From positions 1 to 64,000 of the forward strand of contig BCJC01000001.1 of NCBI GenBank assembly GCA_001600175.1: a stretch of DNA of 64,000 nucleotides, given 5' to 3'. The position numbers and the translations under genes are program-made. This document shows, one piece after another, positions 20,096-32,405 of this stretch. Position 1 is the first letter of the stretch, and each line of letters starts with the position of its first letter. This stretch comes from Erythrobasidium yunnanense (lineage: Eukaryota > Basidiomycota > Cystobasidiomycetes > Erythrobasidiales > Erythrobasidiaceae). The notes under the pieces were generated by a model. That model was not told where the DNA came from and made no database searches. It saw only the letters and a program-made list of their open reading frames with translations.

Positions 20096-21246
20096 ATGGT
20101 GTGAGTATATGCTACTACTAGAGAGTATACTCCGTAGCTGTGTGGAATGCTGACTGTATCCATCGTTCTCTCTCGCCGCAGGACACCGACAGCGACTAAG
20201 CTCGACTGGGCAGACGACGCAGCAGCAGGTGGGCAATAACTACAAGGGAGGAAGGGAAAGGACGACTATCATGACTGACTGATACTGCTATTGCTGATAA
20301 CTGCAGGCGACGATGCACAGCGCATTGAAGGTGACTTTGATGAGAATGGAATAAAGACGGTGGTCGAGTACAGGGTGGACGAGCAGGGAAGGAGAGTGAA
20401 GGTAAATACACATTGTACAGCAGTGTCATACAACTATCGCTAACATATGCTTTCTGCTCCAGGTCACCCGCAAGATCAAGCGCACTCTCATCACAGCAAA
20501 AGGGAGTGCAGCTGTAGTCAAGAGACAGCAATGGGCCAAGTTTGGAGCAGATAAAGGCAAGAAGGCTGGTGTAGACTCTGCGACGACAGCTCTGGGAAGC
20601 GATGCAATGAGGATCAAGCTCAGCGTAGGGGGAACAAAGCAGGACGACAAGCCTGAACAGACGGAAGAGCAGAAGATCAAGGCTGAACTGGGTGGAAAGA
20701 AGGTATCGTGCAGAATCTGCCAGGGAGAACACTTCACTGCAAGATGTCCTTACAAGGATACACTTGGGGAAGCAGATGATGTCGCACCTTCAGACGAAGC
20801 AATCACTGGCGCAGACGCAGCTGGAGCAGCAGCTGGAGGACCAGGAAAATACGTACCACCATCAATGCGAGCAGGAGCAGCAGGAAGAGGAGCAGGAGAA
20901 TCAATGTACGGAGCTGGAAGAAACAGAGACGACTACCCTACTCTACGCGTGACAAATCTGTCAGAAGACACAACAGAAGACGATCTTTGGGGTATATTCC
21001 AACGCTTTGGAAGAGTACACAGAGTATACCTGGGCAGAGATCAGGTTACGGGAGACTGCAAAGGCTTTGCATTCGTCAGCTTCGAGGAGAAGAAGGATGC
21101 AGAGGCAGCGATGAAGAAGGTGCATGGGTGAGTAGCTCCTTGTCTCAGATACATCAGAACACTACTGAAACCTTTTCTTCCACAGCATGCCCTTCGCGCA
21201 TCTGATTCTCTCCTGCCAATGGTCCGTTCCCAAGGACAAGATGTAG
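20096..21246 (+). CDS. TIF35: Translation initiation factor eIF3 subunit g (Tif35)
   Basis: Five exons. The first coding exon is only five bases (ATGGT, 20096-20100), followed by GTGAGT; the next begins GACACC and gives MVTPTATKLDWADDAAA. Later exons give TVVEYRVDEQGRRVKVTRKI, a CCHC-like zinc knuckle CRICQGEHFTARCPY and a C-terminal RRM. The RRM shows RNP-like LRVTNLSEDTTEDDLWGIF and KGFAFVSFEEKKDAEAAM, ending QWSVPKDKM. This is the standard eIF3g order: eIF3i-binding N-terminus, zinc knuckle, RRM. eIF3g acts in 43S scanning and reinitiation. Length and motifs match the family. Confidence 0.93.
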
Positions 21247-21433
21247 ATCGGCTAGAGTGCTTCGCAACGTGTCTCTTTACTGCTGTACAACTAATGCCTG
21301 TAATCGACCTGTCCCATCGCTTCAAGACCGCGAATTGATTTCGTGGGTGGTTTGAAACAGGATTGCATTGCAGTTAATAACAACGACAGCTTGAAACACA
21401 GTGAGTGATGTTCTTGGAGATCCTGAAGCTGGA

Positions 21434-24400
21434 CTATGTGAAGGAAGGCGCATTGAGTGTATAAGTGAAATCGCTAAAGACATCGTCCAGCAGAGGCCAG
21501 TTGAGATCGCCTTCGCCGCTGCTCAAGAAGGATGAAGTGTCCATGTTGAATGACAGAGGAGGATTGGCTGATATTCCTGTCGCGAACGTACTGGTGCTAG
21601 GCAGTGAGCCGCTTTCTTGTCCAGGGTCCGAAGTCTTCTCTTGGCCACGAAGGGCAAGTGCCGTTCTCTGTGAGCAAGCAGTCAGCAGAGCTTCCATTCG
21701 AGACATATGTCGCTTGATCGCACCTTGAAGATCTCGGAAATAGGCTCGCGATGCACGACGGGCGTCATCATCCTTGAAGTCTCCTCTTCCAGCAGAGCAG
21801 GAAGCAGTCCCTGCCCCAACTGTGCCAAGCGTTGGATTTGAGCGCTGAACGATCCTGCTGCGGCGCTGAATGTATTGGCTGCATGAATGAGGTCGCTCTT
21901 GTTGTGTTGGATAGCTTCGGCAGGAGCAGCGTGGTCCATCTTCCAGAAGATGTCGACTAGCATATGCAATATAGTGTCAGTTTCATATTCAAGACGCGGA
22001 CGTGGCCAACTCACCGAAAATGACTACGACCGCCTCGATACAATGCAAGATGAAGAACCATGCGCTGCTCGTACTGACTGAGCGGAAGCGTGCATTCGAC
22101 TGCAGTATGATCAAAGCGCTTTCGACAGCCACGCTCGCTGATTTGGCATAGTTTCCTTCGGTATAGCCGCGTTGCACTACGACATAGGAACGTCAGATTG
22201 GTTCAGCATGTAGGGCTGTACAGTCGCCGCACTGTATGGTCTATGTAGTCGCAGAAGACGGTAGTGTACGGCGCTCCTGATCATGTGGTATCGCTCTGGA
22301 AAAACACCATTCAGACATAGACCTCGTTTGCAGATAGGAGTCCCACCTACTCAGGAGCTGACCAGTAGAGCTGGAGTAAGGTGCTCCTCCAGGCGGAATG
22401 GGGGGTTCTACTCACGAATAGTGCTTAGCAGATATACTGCACTATGGACCTGCCGAGCATGGGCTAACCTGCGATATCTTCCAAGATTGCTCGAAGGCTA
22501 CGCTCCAGAAAGCCAAGTTCCATTGCGCTCAAAGTACCCTCCGCCTGCGCTTGCGTCTTGTTGTATTGCTGATGGTAGGCTGCTAGACGGTATTTGACCA
22601 TCTCGAACGTGATATCGGTAATGTCGTTGTCGTTTCTAGCAGATGAGGAGGTTACTAGATCCAGCTCGATGTCATTACAGTTTGACAGGTGTGCGAGAGC
22701 GTCTGGCAAACAGATGCAAGTCAGTATATCGCATTTCATGCATGATGACCTCAACTAACCTTGACTAGGCAAGGCCTGCGACCATGGCTGTACTGAAGCT
22801 CGTGTCATCATGTCGGCTGACGAAGTGCAGATGTGTAGTCGATAAGCTAGTTGCTGACGAAGACTGCTCCCAGAGCTCTCCGAAGGAAGAGCTAGATCAT
22901 TTCGTAAGCGTTTCGAGCCATCCGCGGTTGAATTGTGCAGATCCAGTAGCTGCGAGACACAGAAAAGTAAGAGAAGATTCCATAGATTCCATAACATTGA
23001 GCGATAGACAAGCATACCTGGGCAATCTTGACTGCAACGGCGATCCAGACTAGCGTATCGGGACTTTCGCTTGTAAAGTCGAGATAGGGTAGTAACAGAA
23101 GAACGGTTTGCAGTACTCGAATTTGAGGCTTCGTCGCCCAATGTGCAAGCTGATGAGGTGAAAGCGCGAATCAGATGATTATTCTTGTCTGTACTGACCA
23201 GACACAAAGACATACTTTCATTGCCATCTGAGCACTTTCGAAAAACAGTTCAGGCCATTGTTCGACTTCAGCATGCGTATAGGTCTGCAATTCGCGGGGC
23301 AGATCTGCCCTTGTGAGACATCGGACTCCATTTGCTAGCACCTAGACAGACGCATACATTATATCAGATAATCTTCTTGTGCAATGAGTTATGTATCTCA
23401 CCATTAAGAAGAGCGCTAGCCATGCTGGATCTGCAGAAGCGAGAGGTCGGCTATCGAGATGCATCCAGAATAATTCGTACTCTCGAGTGAAAGAGGGAGT
23501 ATGTAGGACCTGTAATATGTTCGATGAGAAGCCCGTATATGATAGTTCGTGGATGTTGGGCGTACATGACATGACCAGGCGAACTACAGAGGCCTTTGAT
23601 CAGCTGAAGTCATAGCCCCAGAACGGTCGGTCTTACCTCTTGGAAGAACGTCTGTACTAGTATATCGCACGCCTGCTTCTTCGGAATGGCGTTCTGTATA
23701 AGCTGTATTGCTGTGTCGGTGTCATAGTATGCCCTGTAGACACCTAATCTTAGTCAAGGTCGATTTTTGGAGATGTATGCTAGGAGCCATACAGCAAAGG
23801 CAAGCGGGTAGATGACGATTTGCTGGCAGGGTTGATAGGACGGTCTTCCATCCAAGGAGAGGAGAGCATTCGCGTAGATCCAGGTAGCTGAAGGGCTACA
23901 CGCCATCTCAGACCGCGAGACAGTGGATCAAGAAGGAGCTCGACCTACAAGAGCACCCTTTCTCATCTGGATCTTTCGAGCAACATCCTCCTCCCCTAGC
24001 CAGTTCCGAATCTCTCCTAAACCCTAGCTGCTGATCTATCAGAATCGATAAAGGCAGGTCCTCCTCTACGACCAGAGTAGTCGCTCGAGAGCGTGCTGCT
24101 GGAGCTTCATGACAGGCGCAAGAAGGTGGACAACAGGTATCCAAGGTGCGTTTTTCATGTAGACTCGCTTCAAGGTGCTCAAGGCGTGACTTAAGTGCTT
24201 CGAACTCTTCAACGGAGACGTAAGATGCTCTGTGAGGAAGCAGACAATCAGCCTATATCGGTCGCTAAGGGTAAAGACACAACCTTTCGGGTTCTACTTG
24301 AGGATCCCACTCGCACGTATCGGCTTCACCGCGCTCTACGATACTTCAATAAGCATAGAGAACGAGTGTATGCAGATGTAGCTCGGTAGCCTCACTGATG

Positions 24401-24639
24401 CAGCTGTCGCAAGGGAGGTTCCTGTCGCATTTGATTCGGCGTCGCTTGCACGCTTTGCATACGAGGACTACGGTAGAAGAATATTTGGTATAGCACATTG
24501 GAGCATAGCATGATGATCATAGACCTGGACGTGCGCGTTTGCGCTTGCGGTCAGACGCCTGACTCTCGTTATCATTGAAACTCGTTGACGGGCTGTCGTA
24601 GAGGGCGGAGGCTGGTGTGCCGCTAACAGACATGTTCAT
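21434..24639 (-). CDS. Zn2Cys6 fungal-specific transcription factor
   Basis: Many-exon gene. The first exons give MNMSVSGTPASALYDSPSTS, a basic segment and then, across two introns, VCKACKRRRIKCDRNLPCDS plus CIKRGEADTCEW. This is a binuclear zinc cluster (C-x2-C-x6-C-x5-C-x2-C-x-C). It is followed by a short coiled-coil linker (EEFEALKSRLEHLEASL). Downstream exons carry the fungal-specific transcription-factor middle homology region: VLHTPSFTREYELFWMHLDS, WPELFFESAQMAMK and, near the C-terminus, FWKMDHAAPAEAIQHNKSDL. The end is acidic/hydrophobic (LNWPLLDDVFSDFTY), a plausible activation region. Exon limits between about 23,800 and 24,150 are uncertain because the reading frame changes there and more than one splice solution exists. 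Target genes are unknown. Confidence 0.82.
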
Positions 24640-24906
24640 GAGCAGCAAAGATGGTCGGACTGAGCAGAGGAGAGGTGTTCAGAAGAAAGTAGGGGAGACG
24701 GAGTAAGGGACGCCTAAAAGCGAGGCAATCCGTCACGATAGGGGTAAAGAATAAGGACATCAAATGTGAATTATGCAATGCTTTCACTCTTCTTCTACAG
24801 AAGGATCTGATTTATAATCTCTCAGATAACGTCTCTGTCAGTTAGACATGGTGCTGCAGGCTCGAAGTAGTATTTGCCAGCTAGTATAGGCGACCTACTA
24901 TACGCT

Positions 24907-26082
24907 CTAGGTCTGCTCATCCTTGTTGTGGAAAGTCTCATCATTCGCATCCTGCTCTTCCGTCTTGCCAGCTTTTCGGTCCGTGATTTTCTCTGCAATC
25001 TTCTGTCCTGCATTGTCTGGTGTCTCGGCGCTCATGTAGCCCGTCTTGGCGGAGCCATCTTCGTTCTTTGCTCCGCGTCCACTGTCCTTGTCTGCTCGTG
25101 CCTCGATGGCAGCCTTAGTCACGGCTTTGGTGTCCCGTGCAGCCTCTCCACCTCCCATCTGATTAGCTTGCTGGGACATTTTGGCTGAGAGAGGTTGCGG
25201 ATCAGTATGTAGCTCCCATGTTGTGGTTGTTGTGAAGCTCACCGGCAGCCTGGAACTTCTCAGGTCCGGCGGCTACAGATGGAGGGGAAGATATCAGCTT
25301 GCCGTTAAGCTTCGACAGTTCAGGAAGGCAACCCACACTTCAATCCAGAAGAAGGATCGTGGTTGTTGGCAGAGATCTCCTTGTCAGATCCCTGCTTCTG
25401 GTCACCGACCTTATGGTCGTTCTCCTCAGCTACTGCTCTCAGACCGTGGTCACCCTCGCCATGTGGTCTTCCCTCTCCAGCTCTGTCTCCAACCTCCTCT
25501 GGGATCTTGTAGTACTCAGAGTCCTTGTCTGGAAGACGGAGCTTGGGCTTGAACTTCTCTTTAGGCGCTGGTGCATGAGGGTGGGCATCCTTGCTGGGCG
25601 GAGATGTCCTGCGAGAAGGCGAGATCAGTTGCATTCGGAGAGATCATAGAATAGCTGTGCGTACATGTAGAAGATGACGGGTGCGAAGACGAGGAGAGAT
25701 CCGATCTGGATGTAAGGTTCGCACGGTCAGAAAGAAGCAGTCGAGGACACGCAAGGGTAGTAGGCATCAGCACTTGTTGTATATGACTGGCTAGTATGCG
25801 CTGCACTCACCATCCAAGGTACATCGCTGCTAGCCTTGTGGTTTATCGGGAGAGCTGAAGCAGCTGCGTTCTTTGCGGATTCGGCAGCGTCCTTGACCTG
25901 GAGCGTAGTATATTCGCAACATTATCACTTTGAGTGATGTTCTTGAGGCTGTCTTTCTGCTGGCCCACCTTTCCTGCAGCCTCGTTGGCGGCTTCCGAGA
26001 CAGAGCTGGCTGATCTTCGGGAGCTTGCAGTGAGGGTCCTCCTTGCCAGAGTGTTGCGTGCGACCAAGCTTGTTCGTAGCAT
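24907..26082 (-). CDS. Predicted mitochondrial single-pass membrane protein, unknown family
   Basis: Six exons (25969-26082, 25811-25897, 25665-25705, 25337-25608, 25243-25272, 24907-25184) join in frame. The start MLRTSLVARNTLARRTLTAS is Arg/Ser/Thr-rich and lacks acidic residues, as expected for a matrix-targeting presequence. A membrane segment PWMIGSLLVFAPVIFYM lies at about residues 65-82. The remainder is hydrophilic and charged (KLRLPDKDSEYYKIPEEVGD and acidic/Lys-rich repeats to the end), likely disordered. An ATG 54 bp upstream in frame would bury the presequence, so the inner one is preferred. Two introns use GTGGGC/GTGGGT donors. It shares a 195-bp divergent promoter with SLU7. I do not recognise a function. 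Confidence 0.72.
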
Positions 26083-26277
26083 CGTTGTAGATGTGTGCTC
26101 GTTCTTCGGTTTCTGACCTTTTTCGTCAAGAGCCAACCTGCCTTCACCTCTTCTCTCATCCTTCGACGGGTCATCGATAGCAACCTTAAAGTCAGGCAGG
26201 GATCACAACTCAGAGCAGCCACAGAACAACAACACTCTCTCCACACATCTACATCTCAACCATAACAACTGCCCATC

Positions 26278-28132
26278 ATGGCATCGTCTACTACGGCAAA
26301 GCTGTCCAAGGAGGAGTTTAGAAGGCAAAAGGTGGGAGAGGGGAGACAGGGAGTAGAGAGTATATATGCTGATGCTGTATGCTGCAGGACCTCGATGCTG
26401 CTCGTAAAGCGGGTACAGCAATGCCCGAAGTCGACGCAGAGACGGGCAAATCCATCAATCCTCATATACCGCGTAGGTGACAGCCATACTCAGCGGTAGA
26501 CTGGGCTAGAGATACTGAATGGTTGTACACAGAGTTCATGGCGCAGGCGCCTTGGTATATGGACACTGGCAGCGGTCCATCACTCAAGCATCACAAAGGT
26601 CCAACTTACAATGCCGACCCTTCCAAGCTCGAGTCGCGCTATGATAGAGGGACGAAGAAGGTACGCTCTTCACAGTCACAGGACACGGGACCCTCTCTGA
26701 TGCGACGCGCCACAGATCCAGCAAGTCACAAAGTTCCGCAAAGGTGCATGTCCGAATTGCGGTGCCATGCACGATGTCAAAGACTGCTTGGAACGACCGC
26801 GCAAGATAGGAGCAAAGTTCTCTGGCAAATTCGCCCACGATGAAATCGTCAAAGGACCTGCTCGAAAGGACGACTTCGATTCAAAGCGAGACCGATGGGA
26901 CGGATACGACAATTCAATGTATTCGAAAGTCATTGAAGAGCATCAGGCATTGGAGGAAGCGAGGCGGAGAATCAGAGAAGAAGAGATTGACAAATCGACA
27001 GACATCAAGACAGTCGAGAGGGTAGCGAAAGCGGGCAAAGGCAAGAAGAAGGCAGGAAAAGACGCTGCAGGAGATGATGACGATGCGGACTTCGGAAGCT
27101 CAGATGAGAGTAACGATGAGGATGAGCTGAAGTACGCGGAAGGAGCAGATGTCGTAGGGCAGAAGGTCGATACAAAGACGCGTATCACAGTTCGAAATCT
27201 AAGAATAAGAGAAGATACAGCGAAGTACCTCTTGAATCTAGATGCCGAATCAGCATACTACGACCCGAAGACGAGATCTATGAGAGAGAACCCGAATCCT
27301 GAAAAGCGGCCTGAGGATGTACGTCAATCACAACACTCTACGTCGAAGCAGTGTACTAACTTTGTTTGTGACACAGCTACCTTTTGCTGGAGAGAACTTT
27401 ACGCGAGGCTCTGGAGATGCTCAAGACATGCAGCGCATGCAGCTGTTTGCATGGCAGTCCGAGAACAGAGGAAACGATGTGCACACCAACTCGAACCCTA
27501 CACAAGCCGCGCTGGTCTACAAAGACTATCTTCAAAAGAAGGAGAAGCTCAAGGATACGTCAAAGAGCAGTATTCTGGATCGCTATGGCGGAGAAGAGCA
27601 TCTGCAACGTATGCCTCAAGAACTTCTATCTGGACAGACGGAGAACTACATCGAATACGACAGATCTGGCAAAGTCGTGAAAGGACAAGAGAAAGCGAAG
27701 GCGCGAAGCAAGTATGACGAAGATATCTATCCTGGAAATCACAAGTCTGTCTGGGGATCATGGTTTAACCTGTCGAGCTTCCAATGGGGATATGCCTGCT
27801 GTCATAGTTATATCAAAGCTTCGTACTGCGCGGGAGAAGCAGGGATAGAGGCGGAGAAAGAACAGGCTGAAGGAGGAACATACATCACCGCACCACCTTC
27901 ATCTGCAGCACCTACAAAGTCGCTGGCAGATCTACACAACTCGAAAACTGCGGCCGAACGAGAAAAGGAAAGAAAGGAGTTTGAAGACAAAAAGGACAAA
28001 GATGGCGCTAAGAGGAAGGCAGATGGTATAGTTACCGAAGAGGATATGGAAGAGTACAGGAAGAAGAAAAGTAGAGGCAATTTCGAGGATCCTCTAGCCA
28101 ACGTCGGCAACGAGGAACTTTTGCCGCTCTAG
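26278..28132 (+). CDS. SLU7: Pre-mRNA splicing factor Slu7
   Basis: Slu7 acts in the second catalytic step of splicing and helps choose the 3' splice site. Exons give MASSTTAKLSKEEFRRQKDL, INPHIPQFMAQAPWYMDTG, then the zinc knuckle KFRKGACPNCGAMHDVKDCL, KRDRWDGYDNSMY, NLRIREDTAKYLLNLD, SAYYDPKTRSMRENP, LPFAGENFTRGSGDAQDMQR, LFAWQSENRG and a C-terminal KRKADGIVTEEDMEEYRKKK. The third exon joins as CCG C|AG TTC, giving the conserved PQF after an intron starting GTAGGT. The final stretches include GNHKSVWGSWFNL, also a family hallmark. Family assignment is firm. Confidence 0.93.
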
Positions 28133-28358
28133 GTCGTCTCGCAGTGCCGTGTATCGATAATATAGGATAGGTTAGCAAATGTTGTCGAAATCAGCTGCGT
28201 TAGACCGGCACGCACTGCCAAATATTCTCGTGTCTCAGGCAATGTCCTTTTGCTGTCTTTACCTATGCTACATGATCTATCTACGAACGTCGACGATTAT
28301 GCATTTCTAGCGACTACCATCTGCCCAATATTCTCAATAACAAGTTACAGATGTGTGT

Positions 28359-30906
28359 CTAGTCTATGAAATACTGATCCCAAAACCCATGCGTTCCATT
28401 ATTGGGCGCGACCTTTCCAAGCTTGAGCAATTTCGAGGTGACGAGGTTGTAGATGTTTACATTGTCGAAACCTGGAATGACTTGCAGAGCCCGCTTGTCG
28501 TGAAGACCCCGAGATCGTATCGCATGCTTCATCCGCTTGGCTGACGGCCCAGTCAGGGTCATCATTGCGAACATGTCGGGATATGAGTTGTTGTACCTAC
28601 ATAGCCGGAAAACATTAGCTTGGTCAAACCGGTCTCGAGATGTTGCCTAATTAACCCATGATTGCCCTTAATACGGTACTTCCCGTTCTCATCCAGCATG
28701 CCCTCTTGCTGGTCGCTTATGGCCCAACCGAGACTGCAGCAGTGACATTAGCATCTGATGGAAAAAAGGCATGCAGCAAAGACTGCTCACTCTGGAACCA
28801 GGTAGTGCGGAGCTATTCGCTCGTGATGCGAGAAGTGGTATTCGGCTGGCATCGTCTCGTGCGTGTAGTATGCATATCCATTCTTGTGTTTTGCGGCTCC
28901 TTCTTGCATACGCCGAATCATCTCAGCTTCGTCTGTGCCAGCTTTGAATCGCAATCCGCAAGATGGCCAGCCTGGCAAAATAACAGGCAATCATCAGTAC
29001 AACCCGCGGAGACGGCCGAGAAAGAAGCTGCATACCTTCCTTGTGCTCGATAGCATTATAGCCATCTTGGCCAAGAACGTCTTCAAGCATGATGATCCGT
29101 TCATCCGAGCAATCAGTCATGCTGAAGCGAACTGTAAGTATAGACTAGGCTTAATGTGCTTGTAGCTGCTCACCCATGATCTGAGACGAAGACTACATCG
29201 ACGATATCATTCAGATTGCGCTGCTCGAGTGCTTTGTAGACTGCTCCAACGAAAGAGTCGACGGTCTGCAGCGCCTCGTCTACCTCTGTAGAATCGGGAC
29301 CACCATTATGGCCATGCGAGTCGACCTGTAGATGGATCGAGTAAGTATGGAGATTATATGTTAAGGAGGCTGACCGCCTTACATCCCACAGATACATGCA
29401 TATCAGGTGAGGCCGAGTAGCGTCGCTCTTGTCAAGCCAGCGTCTGGTTACCGATTAGCTACTACTCTAGACTAGGCATCAGAGTAAAGCTTGGACCTAC
29501 TCGACCTGGTCCGCTTTTTGCTCCCATGTCATCGAGGGCTGCCAGGGGACGTAGTAGGAAGGCTTCAGTCCGTCGAGAAGCCGTGAGGGTCCCGGCCACA
29601 TCGATACGGCACTTCTTCCGCCGTTCTTGACGACCGTAGCCCACATCTGCAGAACAAGATGAGCCATCATGATATTTAGGCAGAGGGAACGGTACCTACA
29701 GGCTCGCCGAGCCACCACTTCGGCTCCCAGTTGGTTGCGTCCTCGTGATACGAGAAGTGCTCATTCTCCGCAGGATCCCAGAAATCGTTTGCCTAAATGA
29801 TCACGGCTTAGTGAGCTATATAAATCTGATTCTCCAAAGCTTACCACTATCCCGTGACTCTCGGCATAGAGGCCTATACGACATCGTCAGCGCATTTCAG
29901 AGCCACCACACTTCGTCAGCTTACCTGTCTGTAGCGCCCAATGACTTGGACAAGGTGGTCAGCGGAACATTCTCGTACATACAGCTTCTTTAGCCGCTTA
30001 CTTTGGCTATTGAAAACCATCAGCAAGGGTACGGGGTGGAGGAGATGACCGACCCACGAAAGTCAAGCTAGGGAAAATAGGTCGCATATGCTCTGCCCTC
30101 AGGCCATCTCGCGATGCAGCCAGTAAATTTGGCGTCTTCCCTCTATCGAGATAGTCCCATCGCAGACCATCGAGAGACACAATAATGACCGTCCTGTTCC
30201 AAGCATGTGTCCCATTGCTCATGAGACCTGGCACTTTGGCTTCTTCGTGCTTCTCGCCCAAGATATCTGCCCAATCCGCCCCTAGATGTGCAAGCGGCCG
30301 GCCTTTACTGTCATACTTGATCTCGTCGTCCTCTGAGCCCCACTCTGATATTGGTGTGTATTTGTAGACCCCGACTAGGAGAATAAGTATTGGGACGAGC
30401 AGGAGGAGGGCAGTTCTAGGTTGAAGCCCAAGGAAGCGCTGAATCATGAAGGTATCAACACATCTAGCCCCAAAGTGATAACATTATAGCCTGACCTGAT
30501 CCGCTTTGTCCATTTGGCCTTTGCTTTGTCGTCTTCGATGCTTCAATGCACCATCAGCAGCGCCCAGCTTGAATCTTCTTTTGCCTTGCTGTTTACTGCT
30601 GCTGTTCGGTGGAGCTGCGCTCGCATCTGGCTCTTCTTTGTCACCATCCTCGCCAGCTAGGAGCCTCTGGCCTTCATCGTCTTGAGCAGAGGTATCGCCT
30701 TCAGCTGTCGCTAACAGATGCGATGTCGAAGCATTGGGGTAATTCTTCTCGTCGTTGCTGGCGCTGAGCTCGTTCTCTGCGACAGCCGAATAGCTCGATT
30801 GGCCTTTGTGCTGAGATGTGTACGTCCATCCTCGCTCTAGCTCTGGCGTCGTCTTTCTGTCATTCAGGATGTCAGATTCCGTATCAAACTCTCCAGAAGA
30901 TGGCAT
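28359..30906 (-). CDS. Ectonucleotide pyrophosphatase/phosphodiesterase (NPP family)
   Basis: About ten exons. Exon 1 (30496-30906) encodes an acidic, Ser-rich cytosolic tail starting MPSSGEFDTESDILND. Exon 2 (30058-30438) adds the membrane anchor TALLLLVPILILLVGVYKY and the catalytic start VIIVSLDGLRWDYLDRGKTP and RPIFPSLTF. Then come a 5-nt microexon (30002-30006), a 20-nt exon (29925-29944) and an exon with GLYAESHGIV, together giving PSLTFPNHWALQTGLYAESH, the threonine/serine nucleophile region of NPPs. Later exons give NDFWDP, NWEPKWWLGEP, VVFVSDHGMG and the C-terminal KVAPNNGTHGFWDQYF. The enzyme is a type II membrane alkaline-phosphatase-fold phosphodiesterase, probably vacuolar or surface, that hydrolyses nucleoside triphosphates or sugar nucleotides. 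Confidence 0.9.
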
Positions 30907-31025
30907 GCTGAGTTGAGGTGAAGTCGGAGAGAACAAAACCTGGAATAGCGTAATCTTTCCTGCACGTGTTTGGTCAAGCTTTACACTTGTGAAAGTTACT
31001 ATAGACAACAACACTCTCATGTGAA

Positions 31026-32069
31026 TTACTCCTTGCCTTCTGTTTGCTCCCCCTCCGTTCCCAGCCAGCGGCTCACACTCAAAACAGGCTTTCCGCACCG
31101 CAGACAGGGCCAACCGGCGGCCTTATCATCCTCCCTCTCCTTCTCCCAGCTGTACAGCGTAGACGAAATGCAGTAGTAGCAGTATCTCCCTCCGCAGCAA
31201 TCGGTAATGTACGGAACAGTCGCTTCCTGCCCAGCTTCCGAACCCAAAGAAGCGAGGAAGACGGTCGAAGTCATTGGATCTACAGGATCCATCGGCTCAG
31301 ACTGAACTGGAGCTTTCGAATGACATATCGGGCATACGTGTGCTGGCAGATGCGCTAGAGGTGCGGAAGAGGTCGTTGATTTCAGCGATGGCTTCTTGAG
31401 CTTCTTTGCTGCCCATTTCTGGATTGCTTGCAGGTCGACAAGAGGCATCATGAAGAGGAGGAATTCCTGTCAAAATACTCGGATATTAGATGATTATGCT
31501 TCGAGAAGCGAGAAGGGACAGCTTACGGTGAAGGCCTCCCATACGAGCTGACGATTCAAGAAGTCGAATGACACGTTCCTTGCTACCGACTTTTGTGCGT
31601 ATGAGAATCGGAGACGTAGAAGCCGGGTGAGGAGGGTCGGATAGCAACCATTGTAGAGGAAGAGCAGGAAGTTGACGAGCTTTGCGGTCTGCCAAAAGTT
31701 CTCCAATGACACCAACGTATCCCATGCAATCCTCTTCAACTCTCTTCGCCGTCTAGCTGGATCTCTGCTCAGAGACCTTGCTCGCGGATAGTCAGACCAG
31801 CCTCGAACGAGCATTCTATCGCGGGCTTTTGCAACCAGGTACTCTGGGACAGTTGCGAGAATGACATAGATCCATCGTAGCTTGCTGGACGCTGTGTATT
31901 TCAGATTCTGCAGCTTTGCGCCGTACGAAGCTCCGGATTTCAAGCCCAAGTAGAGCAGGGCGACCTTGAGAGCGAGCCTGAATTCTGCGCTGTCCGATAC
32001 TGGAGCTGCGAGGATGTTGTTGAGCTCATTGTCGAGCAAAAAGCTATCGAGCTGCGCGACTCTGCTCAT
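31026..32069 (-). CDS. PEX2: Peroxin 2 (Pex2), RING E3 ligase of the peroxisome
   Basis: Two exons split after codons for WEAFT (donor GTAAGC near 31526); the second begins EFLLFMMPLVD. The N-terminus MSRVAQLDSFLLDNELNNIL, the membrane region with KARDRMLVRGW and NFWQTAKLVNFLLFLYNGCY, and FDFLNRQLVWEAFTEFLLFM are typical of Pex2/Pex10/Pex12. The C-terminal CPICHSKAP ... DCCGGRYCYYCISS ... WPCLRCGKPV is a RING finger. Pex2 ubiquitinates the receptor Pex5 for recycling during matrix-protein import. The stop is 119 bp upstream of the next gene on the same strand. Confidence 0.93.
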
Positions 32070-32405
32070 CCATCAATCGGGATAAGCATGACCCAGCGTC
32101 GTTGACCAGAAACCAAATCTTGCTTTTCGAGGGAATCGCGAAGTGTGCTTAATGCAGAGTCATTGAGTCTGGCAACTCAACGCTCGTCCGTCAACCTGGA
32201 AGATACAGATTCACACTCATTCGGCCCGATGGTTTGACCCAGAAAACGCAGCATTTTCCAGCATAGAATCCGATTTCTTAGAGCTAGCGAGAGTCATACA
32301 CTCATTTACTGGATCGAATCACTCTTATTCCTTCCGTCTCGCATTTCCTGTCCTTCATCTAGACCTTCGAGAATCGCACCGTTCATTACAGAAAGCACAG
32401 CAGCC
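32070..32405. promoter_or_regulatory. Divergent promoter region PEX2 / KDM3-like
   Basis: 336 bp between two start codons pointing apart. No ORF with homology and no recognisable binding site. Confidence 0.45.
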
